Shown here: positions 32,514-44,123 of the stretch, piece by piece | Numbering within the stretch: the stretch's first letter is position 1 | How the letters are laid out: each line of letters begins with the position of its first letter | Origin: Isoetes taiwanensis | Lineage: Eukaryota; Streptophyta; Lycopodiopsida; Isoetales; Isoetaceae | Assembly: GCA_021234155.1 (NCBI GenBank) | Contig: JAJEKV010000012.1 | Span: 4,469,789 to 4,533,788, forward strand | Direction of reading: 5' to 3' | DNA length: 64,000 nucleotides | Notes under the pieces: generated by a model | What the model was told of the DNA's origin: nothing | Seen by the model: the letters and a program-made list of their open reading frames with translations, nothing else | The model's database searches: none | Made by a program: the position numbers and the translations under genes

Positions 32514-32927
32514 TCATTCCTCGACTGTAATGTCCTGCCCAATTACATTTGCAGAAATGCCTTCAATAGCATGCTCTTCCAAAGTCTTATCATGATTATT
32601 TGCATGTTTGTAAGAGAGCTGATTGTCCTTTAACACATTATACATGCCTCGATTATGCCCCCAACCATAATAATGTCTACCACGAATAGTGCAGGCCTCC
32701 ATAAATGAACCAACACCTGGCACTAGATCTAACATCAATGAATCTGGAGGGTAGAAAATGGAAGTCCATAAACTGGACTGATTTCTCATTATTAAAAGCC
32801 ATTCCTTTGCTTGGAAACAAAATAGCGTTTCTTCATCTGGCAAATGATGCACAATTGTTGGGGCATACTGATTAAGGTCTATACTACTAAAGATATTCAT
32901 AGAGATAATTGGTGCTTCCTGTCCCAA
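32514..32927 (-). CDS. Methyltransferase-like ORF (DNA methylase motif I)
   Basis: A 137-residue minus-strand frame. The centre reads DSLMLDLVPGVGSFMEACTI followed by RGRHYYGWGHNRGMYNVL. This has the layout of motif I of N4/N6 DNA methyltransferases (hydrophobic-LD-x-x-x-G-x-G-S then GR-x-x-x-G-x-x-x). In the beta-type order motif I lies C-terminal, which would fit the end of a larger protein. The catalytic PPY motif is not visible, as the sequence upstream is cut by a MITE (32957-33278). The assignment is by pattern only. A phage, transposon or host origin cannot be told. Confidence 0.4.
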   Translation of the reverse strand: MGQEAPIISMNIFSSIDLNQYAPTIVHHLPDEETLFCFQAKEWLLIMRNQSSLWTSIFYPPDSLMLDLVPGVGSFMEACTIRGRHYYGWGHNRGMYNVLKDNQLSYKHANNHDKTLEEHAIEGISANVIGQDITVEE

Positions 32928-32956
32928 CAGTTTCTCCTTCTTATTGCTGCATGGCA

Positions 32957-33278
32957 GGGTAAAAGCATGTTAGGGTGTACCACTTTTGGAACCTGCAAAA
33001 GTACATACACTAGGTACTTCAGAACTGGGTACTTTCTCATTTTTCTTTTCATTAAAACTAATACAAAAATCCAAAGTAAAAGTCAAGGACATGGTAATAT
33101 TCAAAGTTAAGATAAAGATAATGCTATCGGAGACCAATATATATATAAAAAGTTCTAAAACATACCTTATATTGAGATATTATACAGGTACCCAGTACCC
33201 AGTCCTGGCTACCTTTTTAGGTACCTTTTTAGTCACTAAATAATACTTTTTAAGGGACACCCTAACATGCTTTTACCC
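32957..33278. mobile_element. 322-bp MITE, family M1 second copy
   Basis: Perfect 22-bp terminal inverted repeats GGGTAAAAGCATGTTAGGGTGT, flanked by GGCA at 32953-32956 and 33279-33282. Same family as 24327-24586 (20 of 22 TIR bases match) with a 4-bp target duplication again. AT-rich with no coding domain. Confidence 0.92.
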
Positions 33279-33282
33279 GGCA

Positions 33283-35225
33283 TCTACATTTTCCCATTTC
33301 CTTCATCTAAGTTACTACATTATCATCCTCGCGATTGCACCATTAACTAGAGTAGCCAATCTTCATTATGTGGCTCACCATGTTACTCAGTATGTAATCA
33401 TTAGTCCCCATTAGTCCCCTGTGTGGCCACAGTTGTGCCCCCATTAGTAGCCTTTGAGACCATATTTGTGTCAATAATCATAAACTAAGTATTGCTATCT
33501 GAGTTTGATTTTGTTCTCTTATGCTCGCGAGTTTTTCTTAAAGGAGCTTTCATGCGCTCATAGACTGCACCTTTGTAATCAACATTCTTTTGGGTGAAGT
33601 ACATAACCTTTGTCTGCATTAAGATTAACACCCAAAATAAATTGGTGATATCATCGATTCTACAAATGAAAATTTGTATGCATTTTATAAAACCTAGAGC
33701 ATCAAGACATAAACGGTACCATTGACATATTTCAAGTGTTCAAATCTATAATGAAGGTAAAGAGTATTCCTAAAACTAAGGTAAATGTGGAGCCCAAAAC
33801 TGTGAACGTTACCGTTCAGAAAGTTTAGATGCTACAAAAAGTTGTATGCATTGCTAAGAAAATCTAGAGCATCAAAATATTAAAAATTTGTAAAAATCTA
33901 GAGCATTAGAAATTAAGAATTTGTATGGATTGCCACAAAAATATGGAGCATTGAATCATTCACAGTATTGTTGATAAATCTGTGTTCATCTACAGTGAAG
34001 GTAAAGAGTACTCATATAAACTGAGTTAAATCCGGAGCCCAAAAATTGTACTTGGTATTGTTTAAAAAGTTTAGGTGCTATAGAAACTTGAAACGTTGGC
34101 TATGCAAAGGCAAATTTTGGATTAGCTAAGAGATTTTGGAGCATCAATGCATGAACGGTATCGTTCAGAATATTCAAGTGTTGTGATAAAGGCTGCGTTT
34201 CAAAATAGAATCGGGTTTAAGATTTACAAGCATGGATATTCTAACTCGAAACCTTGAACAGCACCGTTCAAGAAAAAATGATGGACATAGAGCATGCAAA
34301 CTGAAAACGAAGTTGAAATGAAACATGAAATACTAACTTGAGTTCTTGCCCGGCTTTGCTTTCAGAATCGGCCTTTCATTTCAGTTTTGTTTTTAGGGAA
34401 ATCGAGCATGGAGCAGTTTTGTATATGCAGCCGCTTTACCAAGGCTTGCAACATTTTTGAATGCGTTGAGCTTGAGAAAATTTGGCACAGGATACCTTGC
34501 TTTGCCAAGGCCTAGAACTTTTTTGAGGAAATCGACTGTGAGAATCGCTATTCAAGCACAAAATCTGCATCCTCTGGTATGAATAGATCGGAGGCCATGA
34601 ATAGAGTTATTGTTAAGAAAAATGGATGCAGGAAAAGGTTTTTGCATAGGAAGAAGCCCAAGCTTCAGCGCCTGCGGCTACAGAGCGGTGCTTCTTGCCT
34701 TGGTTCTATTTTTAAGAATTTTTTTTTTTTTGCTTCTATATGTGTCCATTCTTGCAGGTTCTAGAAGATATTATCTCCAGTTGATGCTAGTTTTCATCGT
34801 GAAGAAATAGGCTAGTTTTGGCAGATCCAGCTCTCAGCTCAAGTTTTTTCTTAGTCTGTGGAGCTATGCCGGGTCCATATCTACATCGAGTAGGTGTTTA
34901 ACCCAGCCTGAAGATCGACTATTTCCCAGCCTCAGTCCTGGCTTTTCCATGATGCTCGATGCCTGACAATAGCCTTTGCAAATCCTTTTGTGCAGGGAAC
35001 AGTAACTGCCTGCGCTTATTTGCTATAAGACACATAACATCAGATGTGCCAAAGAAAGTAACAATGTAATCAAATCAGATGTGCAGGATCATCCAGGTGT
35101 TCGATTATATGTTTGAATTTGCCACCAATAACACGTGAAGATAGCTTTAGCATAAGTATATGCATTTTGATTACTGTTTTCCTTAAAAAGTTATTGAAAT
35201 TTTCCCCCTTTTCTTCTTTCTATAG
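33283..35225. other. Intergenic with a degenerate repeat
   Basis: No gene recognised. 33660-34290 holds a degenerate repeat array (separate entry). 34600-34810 has short plus frames without family match. Confidence 0.45.
33660..34290. repeat. Degenerate tandem array with palindromic GAACGGTACCGTTC-like motif
   Basis: Segments such as GTGAAGGTAAAGAGTA(T/C)TC and GGAGCCCAAAA recur about 240 bases apart (33745 and 33999; 33790 and 34037). The palindrome-like motif appears near 33713, 33806, 34154 and 34255 with changes (AACGGTACC, GAACGTTACCGTTC, GAACGGTATCGTTC, GAACAGCACCGTTC). Confidence 0.6.
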
Positions 35226-35490
35226 GATGGAGCGAAGTTTTTGCATTATGCCACACAGAGCGCAAATATAAACCCAGTGAAATTTATGTTGGATGTAAGG
35301 CATTCCCATCAATTGTACTGACAATGTATGTTGCAATTTGTCTTGGATAATTCTTCTCAGGCCATACCAAATTAACTTGAACTTTCATCGGCCTGACAGG
35401 AAGGATGGACTCCCCTTTATATCACAGTGCAGAGTCAAAGAATTGACATCATTAAGAAATGGAGTGCCGACATAAATGCTAGAAATAAGG
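35226..35490 (+). pseudogene. Ankyrin-repeat gene, two exons
   Basis: Two plus-strand exons with acceptor and donor signals: about 35226-35293 (DGAKFLHYATQSANINPVKF) and 35400-35490 (GWTPLYITVQSQRIDIIKKW then SADINARNK). These fit the ankyrin consensus DG-x-TPLH-A...G-x-x-x-x-V-x-x-LL...GADVNA-x-x. I find no start, end or further exons, so it may be part of a split gene or a remnant. Some consensus positions (LH, LL) are changed. Confidence 0.55.
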
Positions 35491-36664
35491 TACTTAGCTA
35501 CGTTGTGTCCTCACCTGCGATAAAAATTTGTTTCTGCCTTCTCTATTCCTAAATACAAAGTTTAATAGCAACCTGCCAACTACTATTAATCGAAGGATTT
35601 CTGCAGTTAGTATACAATCGAAGAATAAATAGTATAGCAAGTTCAAATGATGTTGACTTCACCTTTACAGTATTTTTCAATGTATGTGATCCCTGAAAAT
35701 TACTGTATGTGATTCCTAATTCTATGATATTTTTCAATAATCAGTACCAGGCATGAAGTTATGACTTCTAAGGTGGGCTTTATATAAATGAACATTCCAT
35801 GATTACGCATGCTGATATTATTCTTCTCCCGCAGAAAATAAAATAAAAGGAGGACAAGTTAGCAGTTAGAAACTTGGCATTACATATATAAAAGACATTG
35901 GACATGCATAACAAACTCATACATAAAATTATATTCGTCATTAGTATATATTTTTGCATTGCTTTCAATATTGAGGTTACTGGGAATCAGCGACACATAT
36001 GCTGCAAAGTAACTTATCAGAGACTAAGCATGGGAGTTGGTTAGTAGCATCTAGAACCAAGAAGAATTTTTCGTTTGATCTCACAGATTATATTCAAAGT
36101 ACCAATTACACATCATCCCTAGATTGTAACTACTAGGGATAGGCCTAGGTGTCCAGACCTTTTTAACAGATTGTAGAATCATAGAAGCAGTGGTGCAAAG
36201 GCTAAGGAGATGTCAGAGATCATAGATTTGGAAGCTGACAGTGGTGCATTGAAGAACATGACAGTGGTGCATGAGGTATATCTTAAAGACTATATATAAA
36301 AGGAATCGTTCTATAGACACTTTTGGTCTGATAGCAGAATCGGAGACTCATCATCCCGACAAACATGCTATTAGCAAAGTTCGTAAGGATGATGCCTTGG
36401 TGAGGACACTCTTTTATGATTCTTTAGAAAAGGAGATGGTGCACCGGTCTATTGGGGCTATATGCAGAACAAGGGCAAGTACTAAGGTTCAGTATCAGGG
36501 GCAAAAGTAAAAAAATGGAAAATGTAAGAATCCAATTAATGTAGGTATACTACCTACAAACTGCTCCTTACTTTTATGCAACAAAAGACTTCTGAGGCTA
36601 ATGGGTATGACAAATGATGTGGTTTGGTCCCAATAAGATTGAGACATGGTATCCATAGAAGTCT
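35491..36664. other. Intergenic or intron
   Basis: AT-rich. A 79-residue plus frame (36271-36510) with SIGAICRTRASTKVQYQ was not recognised. Confidence 0.45.
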
Positions 36665-37345
36665 TTGATATGCCCCCAGAAAGACCATCATTGCGGCCTA
36701 TTGCTAAGGGCCTTAATACAGTTGATCAGGTTCATTAACAAGGAAAGAATTAGAGGATGCCTTGCAAGCATTTGTTGTATGTGTATAATCAAGTGCTTGG
36801 AATTAAATGCAAATGCTGCACCAAGGATGGTTCCGGCAGTATCATCCGGTTTGATCATATTGTTTGGTACATGTTATTTAGATACATTCTTCTTGGAGTC
36901 ATCTTATACTAAACCATTTGATGCTTTCTTGCTATGGCTGCAAAACAAAGATGTAAAGACAGTGGTCCTGGGGCAAGTAACTTTCCTCTTCATTCGAGAA
37001 ATGATGATTGATGGAGTACAACAATTTTGTAAGGATCAAGATGCTAAATTGCTTGCTGAATATGGTGATGCACCTGCTGCACGTCAGATTGAACGTATGA
37101 TAAAAGGTCCTCAGTTTACAGAGCTATCTAGCAATAAATACAAACGCCAGCTTTCTGCTCTTGGTCCCAGTACCCCTGGTAGCCCCTTCATCTATAGCTC
37201 TAAAGGGAAAAGGAGGGCTTTCTCCTATAATAATTCTAGAGAAACAAGAAGATACATTCCAAATAAAACTGTTAGCCATATTTCTAGTGATGGAATTGTT
37301 GTACCAGATCTTCCAAAGAAGAAATTCAATTGGAAAAGACACTGA
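36665..37345 (+). CDS. Unidentified ORF upstream of Penelope-like RT
   Basis: A 226-residue frame with a hydrophobic first half (SSGLIILFGTCYLDTFFLES) and a basic, Ser-rich end (PKKKFNWKRH). It lies directly upstream of, and on the same strand as, the Penelope-like RT. It may be its N-terminal extension or a separate protein. No GIY-YIG endonuclease motif is present. Confidence 0.35.
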   Translation: MICPQKDHHCGLLLRALIQLIRFINKERIRGCLASICCMCIIKCLELNANAAPRMVPAVSSGLIILFGTCYLDTFFLESSYTKPFDAFLLWLQNKDVKTVVLGQVTFLFIREMMIDGVQQFCKDQDAKLLAEYGDAPAARQIERMIKGPQFTELSSNKYKRQLSALGPSTPGSPFIYSSKGKRRAFSYNNSRETRRYIPNKTVSHISSDGIVVPDLPKKKFNWKRH

Positions 37346-37393
37346 CTGCAAGGCAAACTGCAGGTAACTCCAAGAGTTCTAGAGGTTGATTGT

Positions 37394-38957
37394 TGCAGGA
37401 GGCGTCAACTAGACATCAAAAGAAATTATGCAAAAAAATTCATTCATTTACACTATTGTAATAGAGCTTTTGAGTTGATTTCTCCTAGACGATTTTATTA
37501 TGAATTTTGTCTTGAACTCTTTGATGTAAAGCTTGATCTTTCAGATATAATTTTTGGTTGGATGTATGACAATCCTATTAAGTCAAATCTTTACAAACCC
37601 TATGAGGTATTTTGTGGTGATGATGCTCCTTGTACTTGTTTCAAATTTAATAGGTTCAAAAATTATATTCATCCCAACTTTGGTCATGTTCTTACCTTGG
37701 ATACTAGTTGATCATTAATCCCAAGTTAAGGGCTGATATCAACAAGGGCCTTAATCATATTGTCATAAAGCAGGTAAAATACATGGACGTGGCACATAAC
37801 CTCGCCATAGGCTGGTACAAGCTGATTGACACGATCCCTGAACTTGGGCAACTCACGCAACAGGTCAGAACTGAAACTTTTCATAAAATTAAGAAAGCCG
37901 CTCTAGATTTTTTATTTAGGAAAGGCGTGCAAAAACTAGGGGCAAAGCTTAATAATAATGCATATCAGAACGAACTAGAATGGTTAGTTAAAAATTTATA
38001 CATCTCTGGTGCTGATAAGGCAGAGAACACATGCGTATTCATGTGTAAGTACCTTGTTCTAGAAAAAGCCAAAGAAAGACTAAATACACCTGATTTCACT
38101 AAAATATCATCTGAGGAGTTTGATTTGAAATATTGGTCTTTTAAGATAAGGGACGAACTGGAGCATATATTCCCATATATTCCTATTTCTACCAATCGCT
38201 TCCCTTATATTATGGGATCATTTAAAGCACATAAGTGCAATTTTAGATGGCTCACAAATGCTAGTGGTTGCCTGGTCGCAGACGTAGGGTGTACTTTGAC
38301 CACAATATTTACAGAACTTGAGCCTCTGATTAAAAGGGAATGTGCAAAAATGAGAAAGATTTATGCCCAATTTTTTAACGTTAAGTCCTCAGCCTTCTGG
38401 CCCTGTAAATCTAATACAGAATTCTTTCTAAATCTACCCTCCAAAATTACGAATATCTTTTGTGTAGACATAGCTAAATGTTACGAGAATATTCCGCTTG
38501 TTGGGGATGACGAGATTATCCAAATTATGGAAAAAATGATATACTTGGCCTATAATAATTTGAACTTTAGAGAACGCGTGATTTTCAAAACACTTGGGCA
38601 CTCCATCGCATGTAAAGTTGTAACTGATGTTCCTAAAGGATGGATGGTCTTGGATAAGCACATGGTTATAGAATGGAATACTTAGCTTTTGAATTGCGGA
38701 ATTATTAGGTGTGGCAAAGAACTTTGGCGGCAAATGAAAGGAATCCCAAAGGGATTTTCATGCTCACCTCTTTGGTGTAACTGGTATTTATCCTTCTATG
38801 AGATTCAGTTCTTTAAAAGATTAGCTAGGCTATGTAGATATGATCTAATGGAACTGTTCATGCATGCCTTCCGCTACAGAGATGACCTCTCGATTCTAAA
38901 TAATCCTATAGCTTCAATTTTCTTGCAACCCGAACAACCAAGAAGCTTGGATAATCG
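37394..38957 (+). pseudogene. Penelope-like RT, fingers and palm
   Basis: Before the RT is a Cys pair in DDAPCTCFKFNRF and HPNFGHVLTLD. After a one-base deletion near 37707 come NPKLRADINKGLNHI and PYIMGSFKAHKCNFRWL (early RT motifs), then VDIAKCYENIPL (motif A Asp near 38466), a TAG at 38683-38685, MKGIPKGFSCSPLWCNW (motif B) and FRYRDDLSILNN (motif C, RDD near 38880). The GLNH opening, the Cys pair before it and the RYxDDxxSxNN form point to Penelope-like rather than LINE or LTR enzymes, and the overall order resembles algal Chlamys-type PLEs. It uses the DNA end as primer in living members. Confidence 0.78.
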
Positions 38958-40765
38958 TGTGACGTTCCACATATTTATACGTATATTTAAGTATAAATAC
39001 ATGACACGTCACTATGAATAATTAATGGCACATTAATTATTCATAAGCTAAGGTTAGCTATGTTAATAATTAAATTATAAAGAAGAAGAAGAAGAAGAAG
39101 AAGAAGAAGAAGAAGAAGAAGAAGAAGAAGAAGAAGAAGAAGAAGAAGAAGAAGAAGAAGAAGAAGAAGAAGAAGAAGAAGAAGAAGAAGAAGAAGAAGA
39201 AGAAGAAGAAGAAGAAGAAGAAGAAGAAGAAGAAGAAGAAGAAGAAGAAGAAGAAGAAGAAGAAGAAGAAGAAGAAGAAGAAGAAGAAGAAGAAGAAGAG
39301 ATTTTAACGTAACCTAACCCAAAACCCTAATTCAAATTTAGGGCTTATCCTAATATTAAAAAGGGCAAAAATACCAAATTAATTAATTAATGACATGCCA
39401 CTTGGCCCAAATCGATTAAGGCAAGTGGGGTTCCATTTTGGACACCCAAATTAGGGGCTTTTGCTGGTCAGATTATTAGGAGCAATTGGAGATGGGGAGG
39501 AGGAGCAGCAGCCAGGCACCCTTCAAAGAAATCGAGATGGAGCCATCCCAAGCCCCGGTCGACCGGTTAGTCACGTAGCTTAGTTGTGTTATTCAGAGGG
39601 TAGCACCCCTGTTGGGCACTTGTTGTGTGTATTTCTTCAAGTCTCTATGTTCTCTATGCTTTATCCAGAGGAACTAACCCTTGATTGCAAAGGTGAGTTC
39701 TCCTTATCTCCTGATTACGTACTTGCTCTTAAATGATGGATTGATAGTTCTTTGCATAGTATTACTCTTGAAATGGGGAATTAAGGAGGGGTAGAGACCT
39801 CTCGAGCCATGTTTATTAGTATGCTCCTAGGTAGATCCCCTCAGTATTTCCTATTATTTTCTACCAGGCACAAGAGACCACCGAGTCGTGGATGCTATGG
39901 AATGGCTTAGCACCAAACAAGGGACACAAAGTGGTGAAGTGGGGGTGGGGTCTTGCACGAACATAAAAGGCTCCCGAGACTCCTACAAAGGCTAGACCTG
40001 ATAGCCCGGTGGCCACGAGGGCCGGGTATGGGTCGACACTCCCTCGGTGTAGAGGTGTGATCCGTATGGAGCATCTTGCACTTTGAGTAGATTTAGGTGA
40101 GTAAGTCGCACGGATGCGGGGTCAGCCGATGCGGCACGTATTCTCTAGCTCACCATGGAACCACTCGGATCCCGGAAGGGGACACTTCCCCGACCTGCCT
40201 CATCTGACGGGGCTTCATGAACCCCGGAGTAGGCTCAAGGGTGATACCTTGAGTCTCAAGCGGTCCTAAAAGCTATAGTGATGCCATAGCATGATTCGAC
40301 TCATCCGCAAAGTGTGCACGAGGGGCTTAATGGAGGGACAACCCTAGCCGATGTTCTATGCCAGCCAACGCCATGCCAAGATTCGGCCCCACGATCTCTT
40401 GAGACCTTAGCCGCCTACCGATCCTCACCGAGTCCGAGCCGGGTAGAACCCGGGGTTTGGGGTGTTTTCCTTAGGATTAGATGCATATTCTTTGCCATTA
40501 GTACTTGGATGGATGTGCCACCCTTCGTGGTGGTTATTTATATATGATTTATATTATGTGCTAACATGTATTCACGCTTCTGCAACTTAGGAGTCCCATT
40601 GAAGGCGTGGGCCGAATGACACCTCCGGGTCCTTCACCCGGGCATCTCTCTACGGATGGTCCGAGTTAGACGGAGGGCCCTGCTCATGGTGAGCTGATTG
40701 CCATGGGAGGGGAAGTCCCCTCAGATGTATATGTCCGAGGCCATATATATTCGTGGGCGTCCACA
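38958..40765 (+). repeat. 5' LTR of LARD-like element
   Basis: 1,808 bases. It includes a (GAA)n run of about 220 bases (39078-39300) that the 3' LTR lacks; otherwise the two LTRs align throughout with many short clustered differences. Confidence 0.88.
39078..39300. repeat. (AAG)n microsatellite
   Basis: About 73 perfect GAA units inside the 5' LTR; the same place in the 3' LTR (42217-42221) has none. Confidence 0.97.
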
Positions 40766-42093
40766 AGATGGTATCGAGCATAATAAATCAATCCTCGTAA
40801 TTATTAAGTCCAGTGTTTCAATCAGATACCAAACATCGTCATACCAATTTTTCTCGAGTATCCATCCAAAATAGGGATGCCTTAACCCTCCGTATTCCCA
40901 ACATTCAGCACTTCTACTTCAAGTAAGAGCCCAGGACCTGCTCAGTCATCACCATATAACAGGCTCAGGCCGACCAGGCATGATTTCGATGCTTCCGCCG
41001 CTGTGACACAGGACGATTGCATAGCCATAGCACTGCTGGATAGCGACCTCGAATGTATATGTCGGTTGTACCGCGTGTCTATAACTATAAGACCTGCCCT
41101 CAGATGTGTGATAAATTTACGAAAATAGCAATAAAATAAATAAGTAATTCAAATGTAAGAACATCGGGACGTCTCGTAAATGTATAAACATAACCAATGA
41201 ATTAATATGTGTCCTCATGTGACTGTAATCTATGCTAAAGATAGAGAGTGTGTGTGTGGAAACATTAAAGATAATCGAAAGAAGCAAGCTATTTAAACAC
41301 ATAGTCAAATATAATAGAACGATATAATTATCTATGTCTTACACAAACTCCTAAGGCAATAACGAATGAATAATTAATGAAGAACGTCTGTCTGTAATTA
41401 ATATTAAACTATATAGGTCAAAATGGCAAATACAGTACAATATATAATTCTATTAAAGGGTAACTATAAATGTCAGGGGCATCTAAACACTCACGATAGC
41501 AATATATGAGTTGTTAAAATTGTAACCAAATAGGAAAACAAAATTTAGATGCAAAATTACATTAAGCCTGGCTGTAATAAAAATCACTTGCAAAGTGAAC
41601 GAAGAATATAATAGATATATACACAGAAGTTAATATGATTAGAATGACTTTCTACTAAACAGTGCGAGGTTAATAACTCTGTATTATAATATAACAACAA
41701 ATAGAAGTTCTTTATATCTATACCTGTCTTTAATATATAATCAGTTACCTGTGTGTATAGAAAGAATGATTTCTAAAATAGATAGACTGTGAACTCGTCA
41801 CTACGAATGAAACAGTGAGACTTCCACAAACCTTCACTGTTCACTTTTGACAGTCCTAAGCGATGATGGCATGTCTGATCTATACCTCTACCTCTTATAT
41901 TCCAGAGTTATAAATTGCACATTACAAGTCATTTCAAATTTAATCACTTTGAACATGACAACGCCTGTGTGACTTATAATCTCACGCTATCTCTTTAAGG
42001 AGGGGAGACTCCCTTCCAATGTATGATGTGTTGCCCTGCAACAAGAGTAGTCTTGATGTTGAGGACAAAGATCATTTTTAAAGTGGGGGAGAA
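40766..42093 (+). other. Internal region of LARD-like element, non-coding
   Basis: AT-rich. No frame over about 65 codons and no gag or pol motif. Confidence 0.7.
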
Positions 42094-43674
42094 TGTGACG
42101 TTCCACATATTTATACGTATATTTAAGTATAAATACATGACGCCACTATGAATAATTAATGGCACATTAATTATTCATAAGCTAAGGTTAGCTATGTTAA
42201 TAATTAAATTATAAAGGTGGAAACCTAACCCAAAACCCTAATTCGAATTTAGGGCTTATCCTAATATTAAAAAGGGCTAAAATACCAAATTAATTAATTA
42301 ATGACATGCCACTTGGCCCAAATCGATTGGGCAAGGCAGGGTTTCCATTTTGGACACCCAAATTAGGGCTTTTGTGCCCCAATTCGAATTAGGAGCAATT
42401 GGAGATGGGGAGGAGGAGCAAAGAGCCGCACCCTTCAAAGAAATCGAGATGGAGCCATCCCAAGCCCGATCGACGGTTAGTCCAGAGCTTAGTTGTGTTA
42501 TTCGTAGGGTAGCCTTGTTGGGCACTTGTTGTGTGTATTTCTTCTGTTTCTCTATGTTCTCTATGCTTTATCTGTAGGAACTAACCCTTGATTGCAAAGG
42601 TGAGTTCTCCTTATCTCCTCGATTCATACTTGCTCTTAAATGATGGATTGATAGTTCTTTGCATAGTATTACTCTTGAAATGGGGGAATTAAGGAGGGGT
42701 AGAGACCTCTGAGCCATGTTTATTAGTATGCTCCTAGGTAGATCCCTGTATTTCCTATTATTTTCGGCCTGTGCACAAGAGACCACCGAGTCGTGGATGC
42801 TATGGAATGGCTTAGCACCAAACAAGGGACACAGTGGTGAAGTGGGGGTGGGGTCTTGCACGAACATAAAAGGCTCCTGAGACTCCTACAGTGGGCTAGG
42901 CCTGATGGCCCGGTCACGTAGGGGCGGTATGGGTCTGACACTCCCTGGGTGTAGAGGTGTGATCCGTATGGAGCATCTTGCACTTTGAGTAGATTTAGGG
43001 TGAGTAAGTCAGGTACGGATGCGGGGGTCGCTGATGCGGCACGTATTCTCTAGCTCACCCATGGAACCACTGTGATCCTGGAAGGGGACACTTCCCGGAC
43101 CTGCCTCATCGGACGGGGCTTCATAAACCCTGGAGTAGGCTCGAAGGGTGATACCTTGAGTCTGCGTGTCCGGAAGGCTATAGTGATGCCATAGCATGAT
43201 TCGACTCATCTGCAAAGTGTGCACAGGAGGGGCGGATGGAGTGGACAACCCTAGCCGATGTTCTATGCCAGCCAACGCCATGCCAAGATTCGGTCTGCTG
43301 ATCTCTTGAGACCTAGCCGTCAGTCGATCCTCACTGGAGTCTGAGCCGGGTTAGAACCTGGGGTTTGGGGTGTTTTCCTTAGGATTAGATGCATATTCTT
43401 TGCCGTTAGTACTTGGATGGATGTGCCACCCTTCGTGGTGGTTATTTATATATGATTTATGTTGTGTGCTAACGTGTATTCACGCTTCCGCAACTTAGGA
43501 GTCCCATTGAAGGCGTGGGCCGAATGACACCTCCGTGTCCTTCACCCGGGCATCTCTCTACGGATGGTCCGAGTTAGACGGAGGGCCCTGCTCATGGTGA
43601 GCTGATTGCCATGGGAGGGGGAAGTCCCTGTATGTATACGTCCGGAGCGCCGTATATATTCAGGGAGAGTCACA
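42094..43674 (+). repeat. 3' LTR of LARD-like element
   Basis: 1,581 bases matching 38958-40765. Differences cluster in small C/G-rich spots (for example near 42470, 42745 and 42905) with insertions and deletions, unlike random point mutation. Confidence 0.88.
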
Positions 43675-44123
43675 AATCCCCTCTGGATTTACCAAACGAA
43701 CACCTAAAGTTTGAACTTCAATCCAATGAGCTAAAACAAGGCCATTTTCTTAGAACATTTATTGACTGCTCTGATGTTGAGAATGTATTAATCAGTAAAT
43801 ATGATAAAAGGCGTGCATTAAATTCTAAGGTCTTGCAATTTATTCATCTAAACTCCAATAGACCTATTGGTAATGCGTATAATGTCATTCTTTCACAAAT
43901 ATTTCCACTCGTTTACTGCTGCAATTCTATTGAAGCTTTTTTGAAAGAATTGAAGATCTTGATCCAAGCGTTCAAATCTATTGGTTTTCAAGAAGCGAGA
44001 TTGGTAATGATGATACGCAAATACTTGCGTAACAATACGTTCCCTGGTGCTAAGATTGACGTTAATATGGCTGTCTCTTCTACAAACTTGCAAAACAAAG
44101 ACATGGCACAAGCATGGTATTGA
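43675..44123 (+). pseudogene. Penelope-like RT, thumb region
   Basis: The plus frame contains LKFELQSNELKQGHFLRTFI, SKYDKRRALNSKVLQFIHL, NSNRPIGNAYNVILSQIF and LIQAFKSIGFQEARLVMMIR, the Penelope thumb order (KYDKR, NSNRP, YNVILSQ, GF). The frame differs by one base from the part before the LTR insertion. The stop is at 44123. Confidence 0.78.

Larger units (their letters stand above)
38958..43674 (+). mobile_element. Non-autonomous LTR retrotransposon (LARD-like) inserted in the PLE
   Basis: LTRs at 38958-40765 and 42094-43674 start TGTGACGTTCCACATATT and end in CA. The PBS TGGTATCGAGC (40769-40779) resembles the Met-tRNA site and the PPT AAAGTGGGGGAGAA precedes the 3' LTR. The flanks AATCG and AATCC form a 5-bp target duplication with one change. 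Removing the insert joins the two PLE halves. The 1.3-kb internal part has no coding domain, so it depends on another element for its proteins. Confidence 0.9.
37394..44123 (+). mobile_element. Penelope-like element (PLE), split by an LTR element
   Basis: An RT of the Penelope-like class lies in two parts, 37394-38957 and 43675-44123, with the 4.7-kb LTR element between. RT landmarks are listed in the next entries. No GIY-YIG endonuclease, terminal repeat or target duplication was found, so element ends are undefined. Confidence 0.75.

Noticed and set aside
39500-40760. GC-rich LTR part resembling structured RNA
   Set aside because: It repeats at 42.4-43.6 kb as the other LTR; no rRNA or tRNA landmark was recognised.
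37394-44123. LINE or group II intron RT instead of Penelope-like
   Set aside because: Cys pair, GLNH opening, RYRDD-x-x-x-x-NN and KYDKR...NSNRP thumb fit Penelope-like best.
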